From Sphingomonas sp. HITSZ_GF (GTDB taxonomy: Bacteria > Pseudomonadota > Alphaproteobacteria > Sphingomonadales > Sphingomonadaceae), in contig NZ_JARQXA010000005.1 in NCBI RefSeq assembly GCF_029543155.1, forward strand, positions 186,001 to 250,000: a DNA stretch of 64,000 nt, in the 5' to 3' direction. The position numbers and the translations under genes were made by a program. Each line of letters starts with the position of its first letter. Within the stretch, counting starts at the first letter, position 1. The notes beneath the pieces are model-generated. The model was not told the origin of the DNA, did not search any database, and saw only the letters and a program-made list of their open reading frames with translations. Below are positions 40,968-49,162 of this stretch, one piece after another.

Positions 40968-42256
40968 CCTCCCCGAAAGCGCAGGACGCCGTCCGCCAGT
41001 TCACCGTCAAGCCCGACGACGACGGCATTCGCCTCGATCGCTGGTTCAAGCGGCACCTGCCCGACACCAGCTTCAACCTGGTCTCGCGCTGGGCGCGCAC
41101 CGGCCAGCTGCGCGTCGATGGCGCGCGTGCCAAGCCGGGCGACCATGTCTCCGAAGGCCAGGTGATCCGCGTGCCCCCGGCCGAAGTCGCCAAGCCCGAC
41201 AAGCCGGCCCGCCCCAAGCGCGTCCGCACCAACCTGAGCGAGGAGCAGATCGACTTCGCCCGCTCGATGGTGATCCACCAGGACGATGCCGCGTTCGTGC
41301 TCAACAAGCCGCCGGGGCTGGCGACGCAGGGCGGCACCAAGACCACGGAGCATGTCGACGAGCTGCTCGACGCGCTCCAGTACGATCTCGAAGGCCGCCC
41401 CAAGCTGGTCCACCGGCTCGACAAGGATACGTCGGGCGCGCTGCTCGTCGCCCGCACCGCCCGTGCCGCCGCCGCCTTCTCGAAGAACTTCTCCAGCCGT
41501 ACGGCCCGGAAAGTCTATTGGGCGCTCGTCGTCGGCGTGCCGAGCATCGAGGACGGCATCATCGACCTTCCGCTCGGCAAGCAGCCGGGCACCGGCGGCG
41601 AGAAGATGCAGGTCGACGAGAAGGAAGGCCAGCCGAGCCGCTCGCGCTACCGCGTCATCGGCCGCGCCGGCAATCGCGCCGCCTGGGTCGAGCTCCAGCC
41701 CTTCACCGGGCGCACGCACCAGCTGCGCGTCCACATGGCCGCGATCGGCTTCCCGATCGTCGGCGACGGCAAATATGGCGGGCCCGAAGCCTTCCTGACC
41801 GGCGGCATCAGCCGCAAGATGCACCTCCATGCCCGCCGCATCCGCGTCGATCATCCCGATGGCGGCAAGATCGACGTGAAGGCCGAGCTGCCGCACCATT
41901 TCGCCGAATCGCTCCACACGCTCGGCTTCGAAGTGGCCGACGGGGATGCGCTGGTGCTCGACGATGGCCCGCCGCCGCTCACCAAGGAGCAGCAAAAGGC
42001 CAATGCCCGTGCGCATGCCAAGACGGTGCGCAAGGAGCGCCGCGGCGAGCGCGGCCGGCGCGGCGAGGGTCCGACCGGCGACAAGCCCGCCGCGCGCAGC
42101 GGCGGCAAGCCGAGCACGCGCAAGCCTGCGGCACCCAAGGGCAAGCCGGGCGGCAAGCCCGCGCCGCGCGGCGCTGCCAAGCCCGGCGCTCGCTCGGGTA
42201 CCAGGCCCGGTCCGCGCAGCGGCGGCGACAAGCCCCGCGGCCCGCGGAGCCGCTGA
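40964..42256 (+). CDS. rluC: 23S rRNA pseudouridine synthase, RluC/RluD family
   Basis: A 430-aa pseudouridine synthase. An S4-like N-domain (GIRLDRWFKRHLPDTSFNLV) is followed by the catalytic domain with VHRLDKDTSGALLVA (Asp nucleophile) and ELQPFTGRTHQLRVHMA. It modifies uridines of 23S rRNA. The last 95 residues are an unusual low-complexity tail rich in Lys, Arg, Gly, Pro and Ala (repeats such as GGKPSTRKPAAPKGKPGGKP), perhaps binding RNA non-specifically. ATG overlaps the crcB stop, and the stop overlaps the next start. RluC rather than RluD is my best guess. Confidence 0.88.
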   Translation: MTSPKAQDAVRQFTVKPDDDGIRLDRWFKRHLPDTSFNLVSRWARTGQLRVDGARAKPGDHVSEGQVIRVPPAEVAKPDKPARPKRVRTNLSEEQIDFARSMVIHQDDAAFVLNKPPGLATQGGTKTTEHVDELLDALQYDLEGRPKLVHRLDKDTSGALLVARTARAAAAFSKNFSSRTARKVYWALVVGVPSIEDGIIDLPLGKQPGTGGEKMQVDEKEGQPSRSRYRVIGRAGNRAAWVELQPFTGRTHQLRVHMAAIGFPIVGDGKYGGPEAFLTGGISRKMHLHARRIRVDHPDGGKIDVKAELPHHFAESLHTLGFEVADGDALVLDDGPPPLTKEQQKANARAHAKTVRKERRGERGRRGEGPTGDKPAARSGGKPSTRKPAAPKGKPGGKPAPRGAAKPGARSGTRPGPRSGGDKPRGPRSR

Positions 42257-42858
42257 TGCCCACGCATCCGGCCTTCCGCTGGGAAGACCGCCCGGCGATC
42301 CGCGATTTCGTTCGCGACCTCGGCTTCGGCGCGCTGTTCGTCGCCACGCCCGACGGGCCACGCGTCGTGCATGTGCCGGTGGTGTGGCTCGACGACACGA
42401 CCCTCGGCTTCCACCTTGCCCGCGGCAACGGCCTGGTCCGCCATATCGAGGGCGCCACCGGCCTGTTCGCCGTGCAGGGGCCGGACGCCTATATCAGCCC
42501 CGACTGGTATCAGAGCGGCCCCAACCAGGTGCCGACCTGGAACTATGTCACGGTCGAGCTCGAAGGCGCGGTGACCCGCACCGACGAGGCCGGGCTGATC
42601 GCGATCCTCGATGCGATCAGCCAGGAGCATGAGCGCCGCCTCGCCCCCAAGCCGGAATGGACGCGCGGCAAGATGGATCCGGCGATCGCCGCGAAGATGG
42701 CAACCGCGATCATCGGCTATCGGCTGGAGGTGCAGGATTGGCGCGGCACGCTGAAGCTCGGCCAGAACAAGCCCGACGCCGCCCGCCTCGCCGCCGCCAA
42801 CGCCCTCGACGCCCAGGGCCGCCGTGCCATGGCCGCGCTGATGCGAGGCGCGAAGTGA
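42256..42858 (+). CDS. FMN-binding PaiB-like protein
   Basis: A 200-aa protein of the PaiB/FMN-binding negative regulator family (split-barrel flavin fold). HPAFRWEDRPAIRDFVRDLG opens the domain, then GFHLARGNGLVRHIEG, AYISPDWYQSGPNQVPTWNY (the most conserved stretch) and LEVQDWRGTLKLGQNKPDAA. Bacillus PaiB affects sporulation and proteases, but in Gram-negatives the family is uncharacterised. The start overlaps the rluC stop by one base (TGATG), so translation is coupled. Confidence 0.88.
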   Translation: MPTHPAFRWEDRPAIRDFVRDLGFGALFVATPDGPRVVHVPVVWLDDTTLGFHLARGNGLVRHIEGATGLFAVQGPDAYISPDWYQSGPNQVPTWNYVTVELEGAVTRTDEAGLIAILDAISQEHERRLAPKPEWTRGKMDPAIAAKMATAIIGYRLEVQDWRGTLKLGQNKPDAARLAAANALDAQGRRAMAALMRGAK

Positions 42859-42871
42859 GGGCAGCCTTCTC

Positions 42872-43016
42872 AATTCCTCCCCGGAACGGGGAGGGGGACC
42901 GCGCCACGAAGTGGCGTGGTGGAGGGGGCCTGCCCTCCTCAACTCCATCGCTCGCGGAAGGCGGGCCCCCTCCACCATGCTTCGCATGGTCCCCCTCCCC
43001 GTTCCGGGGAGGAATT
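42872..43016. repeat. REP-like pair, family C
   Basis: The left arm AATTCCTCCCCGGAACGGGG continues AGGGGGACC; the complementary right arm ends CCCCGTTCCGGGGAGGAATT. Inside are shorter hairpins (CGCCACGAAGTGGCG, CCATGCTTCGCATGG). The right end supplies the GGGGAGGAA ribosome site of the next gene. Related elements: 58433 and 60764. Confidence 0.88.
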
Positions 43017-43021
43017 TGCGC

Positions 43022-43681
43022 ATGAACCGCCTCGCCGTGTTCGATTGCGACGGCACGCTCGTCGATTCGCAGGCCAATATCTGCCGCGCGATGGAGGCCA
43101 GCTTCGCGGCGCACCGGCTCGACCCGCCGGACCGCACCGCGATCCGCGGCATTGTCGGCCTCAGCCTCGCCCCCGCCATCGCGCGGCTGCTGCCGGATGC
43201 CGATGCCGGGCTCCACGATGCGATGGCCGAGGAGTACAAGCGCGCTTTCCACGCGATGCGCGCCAGCGCGGCGCTCGATCCCGAGCCGCTCTATGACGGC
43301 ATCCTCGAGACGATCGACGCGCTCGATGCCGCCGGCTGGCTGCTCGGCGTCGCCACCGGCAAGTCCGATCGCGGGTTGCATCTGATCCTCGAGCATCACG
43401 GCATCCGCAACCGGTTCGTCACGCTGCAGACTGCCGATCGCCACCCCTCCAAGCCGCATCCCGCGATGCTCGAGCTTGCCATCGCCGAGGCGGGCGCCGC
43501 GCCCGAGACCACCGCGATGATCGGCGACACCAGCTACGACATGGCGATGGCACGCGCCGCTGGTGCGCATGCCGTTGGTGTGCTATGGGGATACCACACG
43601 TCCGGGGAATTGCTCGGCGCCGGCGCGCACATCGTCGCCGATCACGCCAGCCAGCTTCCCGCGCATCTGGAGAGCCTATGA
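43022..43681 (+). CDS. HAD-IA hydrolase (phosphoglycolate phosphatase-like)
   Basis: A 219-aa HAD phosphatase. LAVFDCDGTLVDSQANI carries the nucleophile, VATGKSDRG motif II, HPSKPHPAMLE motif III and MIGDTSYDMAMARAAGA motif IV, with a helical cap between. The ribosome site GGGGAGG is contributed by the end of the preceding repeat pair, nine bases before the ATG. The stop overlaps the next ATG. Substrate unknown; a phosphoglycolate or sugar phosphatase is likely. Confidence 0.88.
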   Translation: MNRLAVFDCDGTLVDSQANICRAMEASFAAHRLDPPDRTAIRGIVGLSLAPAIARLLPDADAGLHDAMAEEYKRAFHAMRASAALDPEPLYDGILETIDALDAAGWLLGVATGKSDRGLHLILEHHGIRNRFVTLQTADRHPSKPHPAMLELAIAEAGAAPETTAMIGDTSYDMAMARAAGAHAVGVLWGYHTSGELLGAGAHIVADHASQLPAHLESL

Positions 43682-43911
43682 CGCCCGCCGAGAAACTGGC
43701 GATGAAGCGCTATTACTTTATCGTCGCGGTCAACATGCTGGGCACCGCCGGCGCGGTGATCGGCCTGCTCGTCGCCGGGCGTGCCCAGGTCTATGGGATG
43801 CAGCTGTTCGGCGGCGCGATCCTGCTCGCATCGCTCTATTTCATCGCGGTGGTGCCGCGCTTCCTCGCGCGCCGCTGGAAGACCCCCGCGGAGGCAGCGC
43901 CCGAGGCATGA
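43678..43911 (+). CDS. small two-helix membrane protein
   Basis: A 77-aa inner-membrane protein with two hydrophobic helices (FIVAVNMLGTAGAVIGLLVA and MQLFGGAILLASLYFIAVV) joined by a short Arg/Gln loop and a basic C-terminus. It lies between the HAD and ATP12 genes, overlapping each by four bases (ATGA), so all three are co-translated. I do not recognise a family; this position between HAD and ATP12 suggests conservation. Confidence 0.75.
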   Translation: MTPAEKLAMKRYYFIVAVNMLGTAGAVIGLLVAGRAQVYGMQLFGGAILLASLYFIAVVPRFLARRWKTPAEAAPEA

Positions 43912-44588
43912 AGCGTTTCTGGAAGGACGTAAGCGTCGAGAACGGCCAGGTGGCGCTCGACGGCAAGCCGGTGCGCACCCCCGATCGCGCGGCGCTGGCC
44001 CTCCCCACCCCGGCGCTGGCCGAGGCGGTGGCGGACGAGTGGCGCGCCGTCGGCGAGACGATCGATCCGCGGGTGATGAAGCTCACCGGCCTCGCCAATG
44101 CGGCGATCGACAAGATCGGCCCCGATCCCGCTCCCTTCGCCGCCGGCCTTGCCGCCTATGGCGAAAGCGACCTGCTCTACTACCGCGCCGGAGAGCCCGA
44201 ACCGCTGGTCGCGCGCCAGGCCGAGAGCTGGGACCCGCTGCTCGACTGGGCGCGCAGCCGCTACGACGTGCATTTCGAGACCGCGACCGGCGTGATCCAC
44301 AAGGCCCAGCCCCAGGCGACCACCGCGCGGCTGGCCGAGGCGGTCGGCGCGCTCGACGGCTTCCACCTCGCCGGGCTGCATCCGCTGGTGACGATCAGCG
44401 GCTCGCTGGTCGGCGCGCTGGCGCTGCTCGAAGGCGCGATCGACGCCGAGACCTTGTGGCAGGCCGCGCATGTCGATGAACTGTGGCAGGCCGAGCAATG
44501 GGGCGAGGACGAACTTGCGGTCCAGGCCCGCAACACCCGCCGGCTCGATTTCGATGCGGGGGCGAAGTTCCTGACACTGCTCAACTAA
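43908..44588 (+). CDS. ATP12 family F1-ATPase assembly chaperone
   Basis: A 226-aa protein of the ATP12 family (KRFWKDVSVENGQVALDGKP with VRTPDRAALALPT; VADEWRAVGETIDPRVMKLT; DLLYYRAGEPEPLVARQAES; a C-terminal helical part). In mitochondria ATP12 binds the F1 alpha subunit before assembly; alphaproteobacteria share it. It overlaps the preceding small gene. The downstream REP pair begins three bases after the stop. Confidence 0.93.
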   Translation: MKRFWKDVSVENGQVALDGKPVRTPDRAALALPTPALAEAVADEWRAVGETIDPRVMKLTGLANAAIDKIGPDPAPFAAGLAAYGESDLLYYRAGEPEPLVARQAESWDPLLDWARSRYDVHFETATGVIHKAQPQATTARLAEAVGALDGFHLAGLHPLVTISGSLVGALALLEGAIDAETLWQAAHVDELWQAEQWGEDELAVQARNTRRLDFDAGAKFLTLLN

Positions 44589-44590
44589 CG

Positions 44591-44668
44591 TCATCCCGGC
44601 GAAAGCCGGGATCTCGTGCGGCTCTTTACCCGCCATCGCCTGAGATCTCGGCTTTCGCCGGGATGACG
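44591..44668. repeat. REP-like pair, family A
   Basis: GTCATCCCGGCGAAAGCCGG with GATCTC; the complement GAGATCTCGGCTTTCGCC with GGGATGAC ends at 44668. The spacer (TGCGG...CCGCCATCGCC) is also seen at 52618 and, inverted, at 54806. It lies between convergent genes and encodes the last residues of the DUF1428 protein. Confidence 0.9.
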
Positions 44669-45015
44669 GTTTTGATCAAAGCCCCCGAAAACACCCCAAA
44701 AATCAGCCGCTTGGCATCGAACGGGATTTCCCCCTCCACGTCCAGGCTGCCATCGCCATGCATCCGCTCCTCGGCGGCATCGAGCGTCGCCTTGTCGGGC
44801 CAGACCTGCCAGGAGATGACGATCTTCTCGCCCGGCTGGGCCGCCACTGCCTTGCGGAAGTCGGTCACCGATCCGTCGGGCACGAAATCCTCCCAGGCTT
44901 CGGTGATCGCCAGGCAGCCATTGGCCTTGAAGATCGCCGCGCCGCGCTCGGCCCAGCGGCGATAGGCGTCCTCCCGGTCTTCGGGCACCGGGATCACCAG
45001 CGCGCAGATGTACAT
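44626..45015 (-). CDS. DUF1428 family protein
   Basis: A 129-aa protein of the DUF1428 (YbaA-like) family, a dimeric alpha/beta barrel: MYICALVIPVPEDREDAYRR, then KANGCLAITEAWEDFVPDG, ISWQVWPDKATLDAAEERMH and the IPFDAKRLIFGVFSGAL ending. Function unknown. The family core ends at GALI; the last 15 residues (KTVIPAKAEISGDGG) are encoded by a REP pair, so the original stop was replaced. The ATG overlaps the previous stop (ATGA). Confidence 0.87.
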   Translation of the reverse strand: MYICALVIPVPEDREDAYRRWAERGAAIFKANGCLAITEAWEDFVPDGSVTDFRKAVAAQPGEKIVISWQVWPDKATLDAAEERMHGDGSLDVEGEIPFDAKRLIFGVFSGALIKTVIPAKAEISGDGG

Positions 45016-45587
45016 CAGGCGTCGGGCGCGATTGGCGCCGCCGCCGGCCGGGGCAGCGCCCAGGCGAGCACTGCGCCCGCCGCGATCCAGCTCGCCACGT
45101 CGCTGATCCACAAATAGGTGAAATAGCCCCAGGGCGCGTGGTTGAAGATGGGCTGGCCGAGGTCCGAATAGGCCGTCACCGCCACTGCGCCGATCGCCAC
45201 CAGCCTGAGCCGCGCCGCATAATCGCGCTCCGCCGCCGCCAGCCTGAGGCCGAGCGCCATGACCAGCGCGCAGACGATCGCCAGCACCAGCCCCCAGATC
45301 AGCGCCATCGAATCGAAGGCGGGAAAGCCGCGGTCGGTGAAGTGCACCATCGCCACCGGCCCCTGGGCATAGAGCCCGGTGCCCGCGGTCGTCATTGGCG
45401 AGGGAATGGCATAGACGCCGGTGCCGGTCGGCCCGAGATTGGCCTTGAGCGCCGCCTGCAGCGCCGCGGCATTGGCATCGGGCACGGTCGAGAACGGGAT
45501 CCAGCCGAGCAACGGCCCCCAGAAGACGAAGCCGACGATCCACATGGCGAAGCCCGCCAGCAGGCTGCCGAGAACTAGTCGCTGCAT
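45015..45587 (-). CDS. four-helix membrane protein of unknown function
   Basis: A 190-aa inner-membrane protein with helices near residues 5-27 (VLGSLLAGFAMWIVGFVFW), 95-120 (ALIWGLVLAIVCALVMALGL), 128-142 and 156-178. The loop after helix one holds a periplasmic segment with YAIPSPMTTAGTGLYAQGPV. ATG at 45587 has GGGGGAGG upstream. It heads a two-gene unit with the DUF1428 gene. I do not recognise a named family. Confidence 0.7.
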   Translation of the reverse strand: MQRLVLGSLLAGFAMWIVGFVFWGPLLGWIPFSTVPDANAAALQAALKANLGPTGTGVYAIPSPMTTAGTGLYAQGPVAMVHFTDRGFPAFDSMALIWGLVLAIVCALVMALGLRLAAAERDYAARLRLVAIGAVAVTAYSDLGQPIFNHAPWGYFTYLWISDVASWIAAGAVLAWALPRPAAAPIAPDA

Positions 45588-45610
45588 GATAACCTCCCCC
45601 TTGAGGAAGG

Positions 45611-46261
45611 TTACTTCATCAACCCGCGGATGAATCCGATCAAGCCCGTCTGGCGCGAGCGCTTGAGCCGCTCGGCGTTCAGGATCGTGTGCACCGAGCG
45701 GTAGCATTGCTCGACATCGTCGTTGACGAGCACATAGTCATAGCCGTCCCAGTGGCTGACCTCGGCGGCGGCGCGCGCCATGCGGGCGTCGATCACTTCG
45801 ATCGAATCGGTGTTGCGGTTGACCAGGCGCTGGCGCAGCTCGGTGAACGAGGGCGGCAGGATGAACACGCGCACCACGTCGCCGCCGGCGAGCTGGAACA
45901 GCTGCTGCGCACCCTGCCAGTCGATGTCGAACAGCACGTCGCGGCCCGAATCGAGGATCTCCTCGACGGTCGTGCGCAGCGTACCGTAGCGGTGGTTGAA
46001 CACGTGCGCCCATTCGAGGAACTCGTGGTTGTTCGCGATTTCGCGGAACCGCTCGAGATCGACGAAATGATAATCGACGCCGTCCACTTCGCCCGGACGC
46101 ATCGGCCGGGTGGTGACGGAAACGGACATCTGGAGATGCTCGTCGGCCTTCAGCAGCTTGCGCGCGATCGTCGACTTGCCGGCGCCCGAGGGCGAGGAAA
46201 GCACGAACAATACGCCGCGGCGCTTGAATCCGTGCGGGTCGGTCTCGGTACGGTGAGGCAT
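45611..46261 (-). CDS. gmk: guanylate kinase
   Basis: A 216-aa kinase converting GMP to GDP. P-loop LSSPSGAGKSTIARKLL (residues 21-37), GMP site SVSVTTRPMRPGEVDGVDYH, LEWAHVFNHRYGT, DVLFDIDWQGAQQL and VFILPPSFTEL follow the family order. An N-terminal extension of about 15 residues (MPHRTETDPHGFKRRG) is usual in sphingomonads. AAAGG lies about six bases before the ATG. The next gene starts 23 bases further on but is probably a separate unit. Confidence 0.96.
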   Translation of the reverse strand: MPHRTETDPHGFKRRGVLFVLSSPSGAGKSTIARKLLKADEHLQMSVSVTTRPMRPGEVDGVDYHFVDLERFREIANNHEFLEWAHVFNHRYGTLRTTVEEILDSGRDVLFDIDWQGAQQLFQLAGGDVVRVFILPPSFTELRQRLVNRNTDSIEVIDARMARAAAEVSHWDGYDYVLVNDDVEQCYRSVHTILNAERLKRSRQTGLIGFIRGLMK

Positions 46262-46297
46262 GGGTGCCTTTGGCGTGGGACTCCCCTCCGCGTCAAG

Positions 46298-46513
46298 CTA
46301 GGACCGGACGTAGCGGACCTTCCGCTTCGGGAAAATCAGCCGCCAGAAGAAGCGCAACACCAGGAAAAGCGCCGCCAGCACCCATCCGATCGGCCCCAAC
46401 CGAGTGAGCAGCCGCTCGACCGCCAGTCCGACAACCGCACCCTTCACCCCGCCCTTGCCGTCGGCGCGGTCGATGCGGTTGCCGATAAAGGCGGCGAGCA
46501 GCTTGCCGATCAT
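46298..46513 (-). CDS. small membrane protein, tandem paralogue 1
   Basis: A 71-aa protein beginning MIGKLLAAFIGNRIDRADGK, then GGVKGAVVGLAVERLLTRLG and a strong helix GWVLAALFLVLRFFWRLIF with basic tail. Its first 30 residues closely match the gene immediately upstream (46510-46704), so the two are a tandem duplication with diverged C-termini. The ATG overlaps the preceding stop (ATGA). Function unknown. Confidence 0.75.
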   Translation of the reverse strand: MIGKLLAAFIGNRIDRADGKGGVKGAVVGLAVERLLTRLGPIGWVLAALFLVLRFFWRLIFPKRKVRYVRS

Positions 46514-46704
46514 GCCGCCTCGGCGCGGCCGCGAGTGAAGTGGTGATAGGCATAGGCCGCACCGCCGATCACGATTGCGGCGGGCACGATCTTCTTCGCG
46601 GCCTTCCAGGTCAGCACGCCTGCGATCGCGCCCAGCGCCCCGCCTTCCCCGTCCGCCCGGTCGATACGGTTGCCGATCCAGCCTGCGATTGCGTCCCCGA
46701 TCAT
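46510..46704 (-). CDS. small membrane protein, tandem paralogue 2
   Basis: A 64-aa protein: MIGDAIAGWIGNRIDRADGE, GGALGAIAGVLTWKAAKKIV then PAAIVIGGAAYAYHHFTRG. The WIGNRIDRADG-x-GG motif is shared with the next gene. The helix is shorter and Ala-rich, with a His-His pair after it. It is the promoter-proximal gene of the pair. No family recognised; membrane attachment is inferred from hydrophobicity. Confidence 0.75.
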   Translation of the reverse strand: MIGDAIAGWIGNRIDRADGEGGALGAIAGVLTWKAAKKIVPAAIVIGGAAYAYHHFTRGRAEAA

Positions 46705-46755
46705 GGTTGCTCCCGAACTAAGTGGTTACGGGAGAAGAAAGATCGGGAAGCTTTT

Positions 46756-46838
46756 CTGTTCCCCGGCGAAAGCCGGGGCCCAGGGTAACAAAGGACAAAG
46801 CGGAGTAACCCTGGGCCCCGGCTTTCGCCGGGGAACAG
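46756..46838. repeat. REP-like pair, family A'
   Basis: CTGTTCCCCGGCGAAAGCCG with GGGCCCAGGGTAAC and its complement at 46806-46838; spacer only about 16 bases. Nearly the same as 18314-18392. It lies between the paralogue pair's start and the fumC stop. Confidence 0.9.
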
Positions 46839-46856
46839 GGTCACTCGTTTCTTCTA

Positions 46857-48245
46857 TCACCGCCCGATCATCGTCTCGGGCCGCACATACTGGTCGAACG
46901 TCGCCTCATCGACGAGCCCAAGCGCCAGCCCGCTCTCCTTGAGCGTCAGGCCCTTTTCATGCGCGTTCTTGGCAATCTTGGCGGCGTTGTCGTAGCCGAT
47001 CGCCGGCGCCAGCGCGGTCACCAGCATCAGCGAGCGGTCGACCAGCGCCTTGATCTGGTCCTCGTTCGCCTCGATCCCGTCGACGCAGCGCTCGGCGAAG
47101 CTCGTCATGCCGGTCGACAGCAGCGCGATCGAGCGCAGCACGTTCGCGCCGATCAGCGGCATGAACACGTTGAGCTCGAAATGGCCCTGCATGCCGCCGA
47201 CGGTGACGGCCTGGTTGTTGCCGATCACCTGCGCCGCGACCATCGTCAGCGATTCGCACTGGGTCGGGTTGACCTTGCCCGGCATGATCGAGCTGCCCGG
47301 CTCGTTCGCCGGCAGCGACAGCTCGCCCAGGCCCGAGCGCGGGCCCGAACCGAGGAAGCGGATGTCGTTGGCGATCTTGTTGAGCGCCACTGCCAGCGTG
47401 TTGAGCGCGCCCGAGAAGAAAACCAGCCCGTCCTTGGCCGCCAGCTGCTCGAACTTGTTCGGCGCCGGCTCGAACTGCTGGCCGGCGATGTCGGTGATCG
47501 CCGCCGACATGTCCTCGGCCCAGCCTTCCGGCGCATTGAGCCCGGTGCCCACCGCGGTGCCGCCGATGGCGAGCTTGCGCAAATTGCCGTTCAGCGCGCC
47601 TTCGATCCGCGCCTTGCAGCTCACCAGCTGCGCGGCATACCCACCGAACTCCTGGCCGAGCGTCAGCGGCGTCGCATCCTGGGTATGGGTGCGGCCGATC
47701 TTGATGATGTGGTCCCAGGCCTCGGCCTTGGCGGTCAGCGACGCGGTCAGCTGGTCGAGCGCCGGGATCAGCGTCTTGTAGGTCGCGACCACCGCCGCGA
47801 CGTGCAGCGCGGTGGGGAAGCTGTCGTTCGACGACTGGCTCATGTTGACGTGATCGTTCGGGTGGACCGGCGACTTGCCGCCCTTGGTGCCCGCCAGCAC
47901 GAAGTTCGCGCGGCCGGCGATCACTTCGTTGACGTTCATGTTGGTCTGGGTGCCCGAGCCGGTCTGCCAGATCACCAGCGGGAACTGGTCGTCGAGGTCG
48001 CCCGCGACGATCTCCTGCGCCGCTGCCTCGATCGCATCAGCGATTTTCGAATCCATCCCATGCTTCCGGTTCACCCGTGCCGCGGCCTGCTTCACGATCG
48101 CCTGGGCGTGGACGATGCCGAGCGGCATGCGCTCCATCTCGCCGAACGGGAAATTCTCGATCGAACGCTGGGTCTGCGCGCCCCAATAGGCGTCGGCGGG
48201 AACTTCGATCGCGCCGATCGAATCGGTTTCGGTACGGGTGGTCAC
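46857..48245 (-). CDS. fumC: class II fumarate hydratase
   Basis: A 462-aa iron-independent fumarase. [20 protein letters not shown] begins the family, then [58 protein letters not shown] and the signature [15 protein letters not shown] near residue 320. It interconverts fumarate and malate in the TCA cycle. GTG at 48245 is preferred since AAGGA precedes it; an ATG six codons upstream lacks a ribosome site. Transcribed alone. Confidence 0.96.
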   Translation of the reverse strand: MTTRTETDSIGAIEVPADAYWGAQTQRSIENFPFGEMERMPLGIVHAQAIVKQAAARVNRKHGMDSKIADAIEAAAQEIVAGDLDDQFPLVIWQTGSGTQTNMNVNEVIAGRANFVLAGTKGGKSPVHPNDHVNMSQSSNDSFPTALHVAAVVATYKTLIPALDQLTASLTAKAEAWDHIIKIGRTHTQDATPLTLGQEFGGYAAQLVSCKARIEGALNGNLRKLAIGGTAVGTGLNAPEGWAEDMSAAITDIAGQQFEPAPNKFEQLAAKDGLVFFSGALNTLAVALNKIANDIRFLGSGPRSGLGELSLPANEPGSSIMPGKVNPTQCESLTMVAAQVIGNNQAVTVGGMQGHFELNVFMPLIGANVLRSIALLSTGMTSFAERCVDGIEANEDQIKALVDRSLMLVTALAPAIGYDNAAKIAKNAHEKGLTLKESGLALGLVDEATFDQYVRPETMIGR

Positions 48246-48397
48246 GCTGGCTCTATCCTTCATCCAGTCCGCGGAGTCGGCCGGGCTCTAGCCCCTGCAG
48301 GGCGGCGATTCCAGCACCGCGCGCATCGGATTGCGACGCCAAGATTTTTTGTGCGGCGTTAACCTTGCTTGCGTGGTTGCTCGCCTAGAACGTCAGC

Positions 48398-49051
48398 ATG
48401 TCCGCCTACGCCCCCATTCTGACCGCCGGGAATCAGGATCGCGCGCCGCGCAAGAACCTGCTGCTCGCCGCCACGATCGAGGCCGACGGGCTCAAGGTGC
48501 CGGTGCGCATCCGCAACCTCTCCGAAGGCGGCGCGATGCTCGACGGGTCGGTGCTGCCGCGCCCCTGCACCCGACTGCTGCTGCGCCGCTCGGAGATTGA
48601 AGTCGGCGCGCGGGTGATCTGGCAGAGCCAGGGCAAGTGCGGCGTCTCCTTCGAGACCAGCGCGGTCACCGTCGACGAATGGGTGTCGGGCACTCGCGTC
48701 GCCAATTTCGCCGGCTATGCCGGCCAGGCGCGGGTCGACGCGATCCAGGAAGCGGTGCGCGGCGGCGCCGTACTGCCCGCCGAGCCCGCACCCGAGCCGG
48801 CCGCCGATCTCGCCAATCTCGGCGAGCGGCTGGTCGAGGAAATCTATCATGTCCGCGAGCTGCTCGATTCGCTGGGCGAGCGGCTGGTCGAGGACCCGCA
48901 GGTGCTCGCCACGCATCTAGAATCGCTGCAGAATCTCGATCGCGCCAGCCAGATCCTCGATCATCTCGGCAGCGTGCTGGGCGCCGAGGATCCCGCCGCC
49001 GCGGCCAAGGCCGTGGCGATGCAGGACCTGCGCGCGCGCCTGATGCGCTAG
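48398..49051 (+). CDS. PilZ domain protein
   Basis: A 217-aa cytoplasmic protein. The N-terminal 90 residues form a PilZ domain: RAPRKNLLLAATIEADGLK, VRIRNLSEGGAMLDGS (the NxSxxG motif), and GARVIWQSQGKCGVSFE. The paired RxxxR arginines appear as RAPRK, so cyclic di-GMP binding is plausible but degenerate. The remaining 120 residues are helical with repeated GERLVEEIYHVRELLDSLGE, likely a coiled coil. TTGCTT about 33 bases before the ATG may mark a leaderless promoter. It could respond to the cyclase at 11493. Confidence 0.82.
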   Translation: MSAYAPILTAGNQDRAPRKNLLLAATIEADGLKVPVRIRNLSEGGAMLDGSVLPRPCTRLLLRRSEIEVGARVIWQSQGKCGVSFETSAVTVDEWVSGTRVANFAGYAGQARVDAIQEAVRGGAVLPAEPAPEPAADLANLGERLVEEIYHVRELLDSLGERLVEDPQVLATHLESLQNLDRASQILDHLGSVLGAEDPAAAAKAVAMQDLRARLMR

Positions 49052-49068
49052 GCGCCGGCCACAACAAT

Positions 49069-49088
49069 ATATCTCGCGATATCTCGCG
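49069..49088. promoter_or_regulatory. tandem ATATCTCGCG boxes
   Basis: ATATCTCGCG occurs twice back to back, just after the PilZ gene and 75 bases before the three-gene cassette. Its inner CGCGATATCTCGCG is near-palindromic. It looks like a repressor site for the cassette. Confidence 0.35.
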
Positions 49089-49162
49089 CCCGCGCGGCTA
49101 TGGACAAGGGTAATGGCCCCCGATAGCCTTGTCGAAGTCCAAACGACGTGGCGGTTGCGGGG

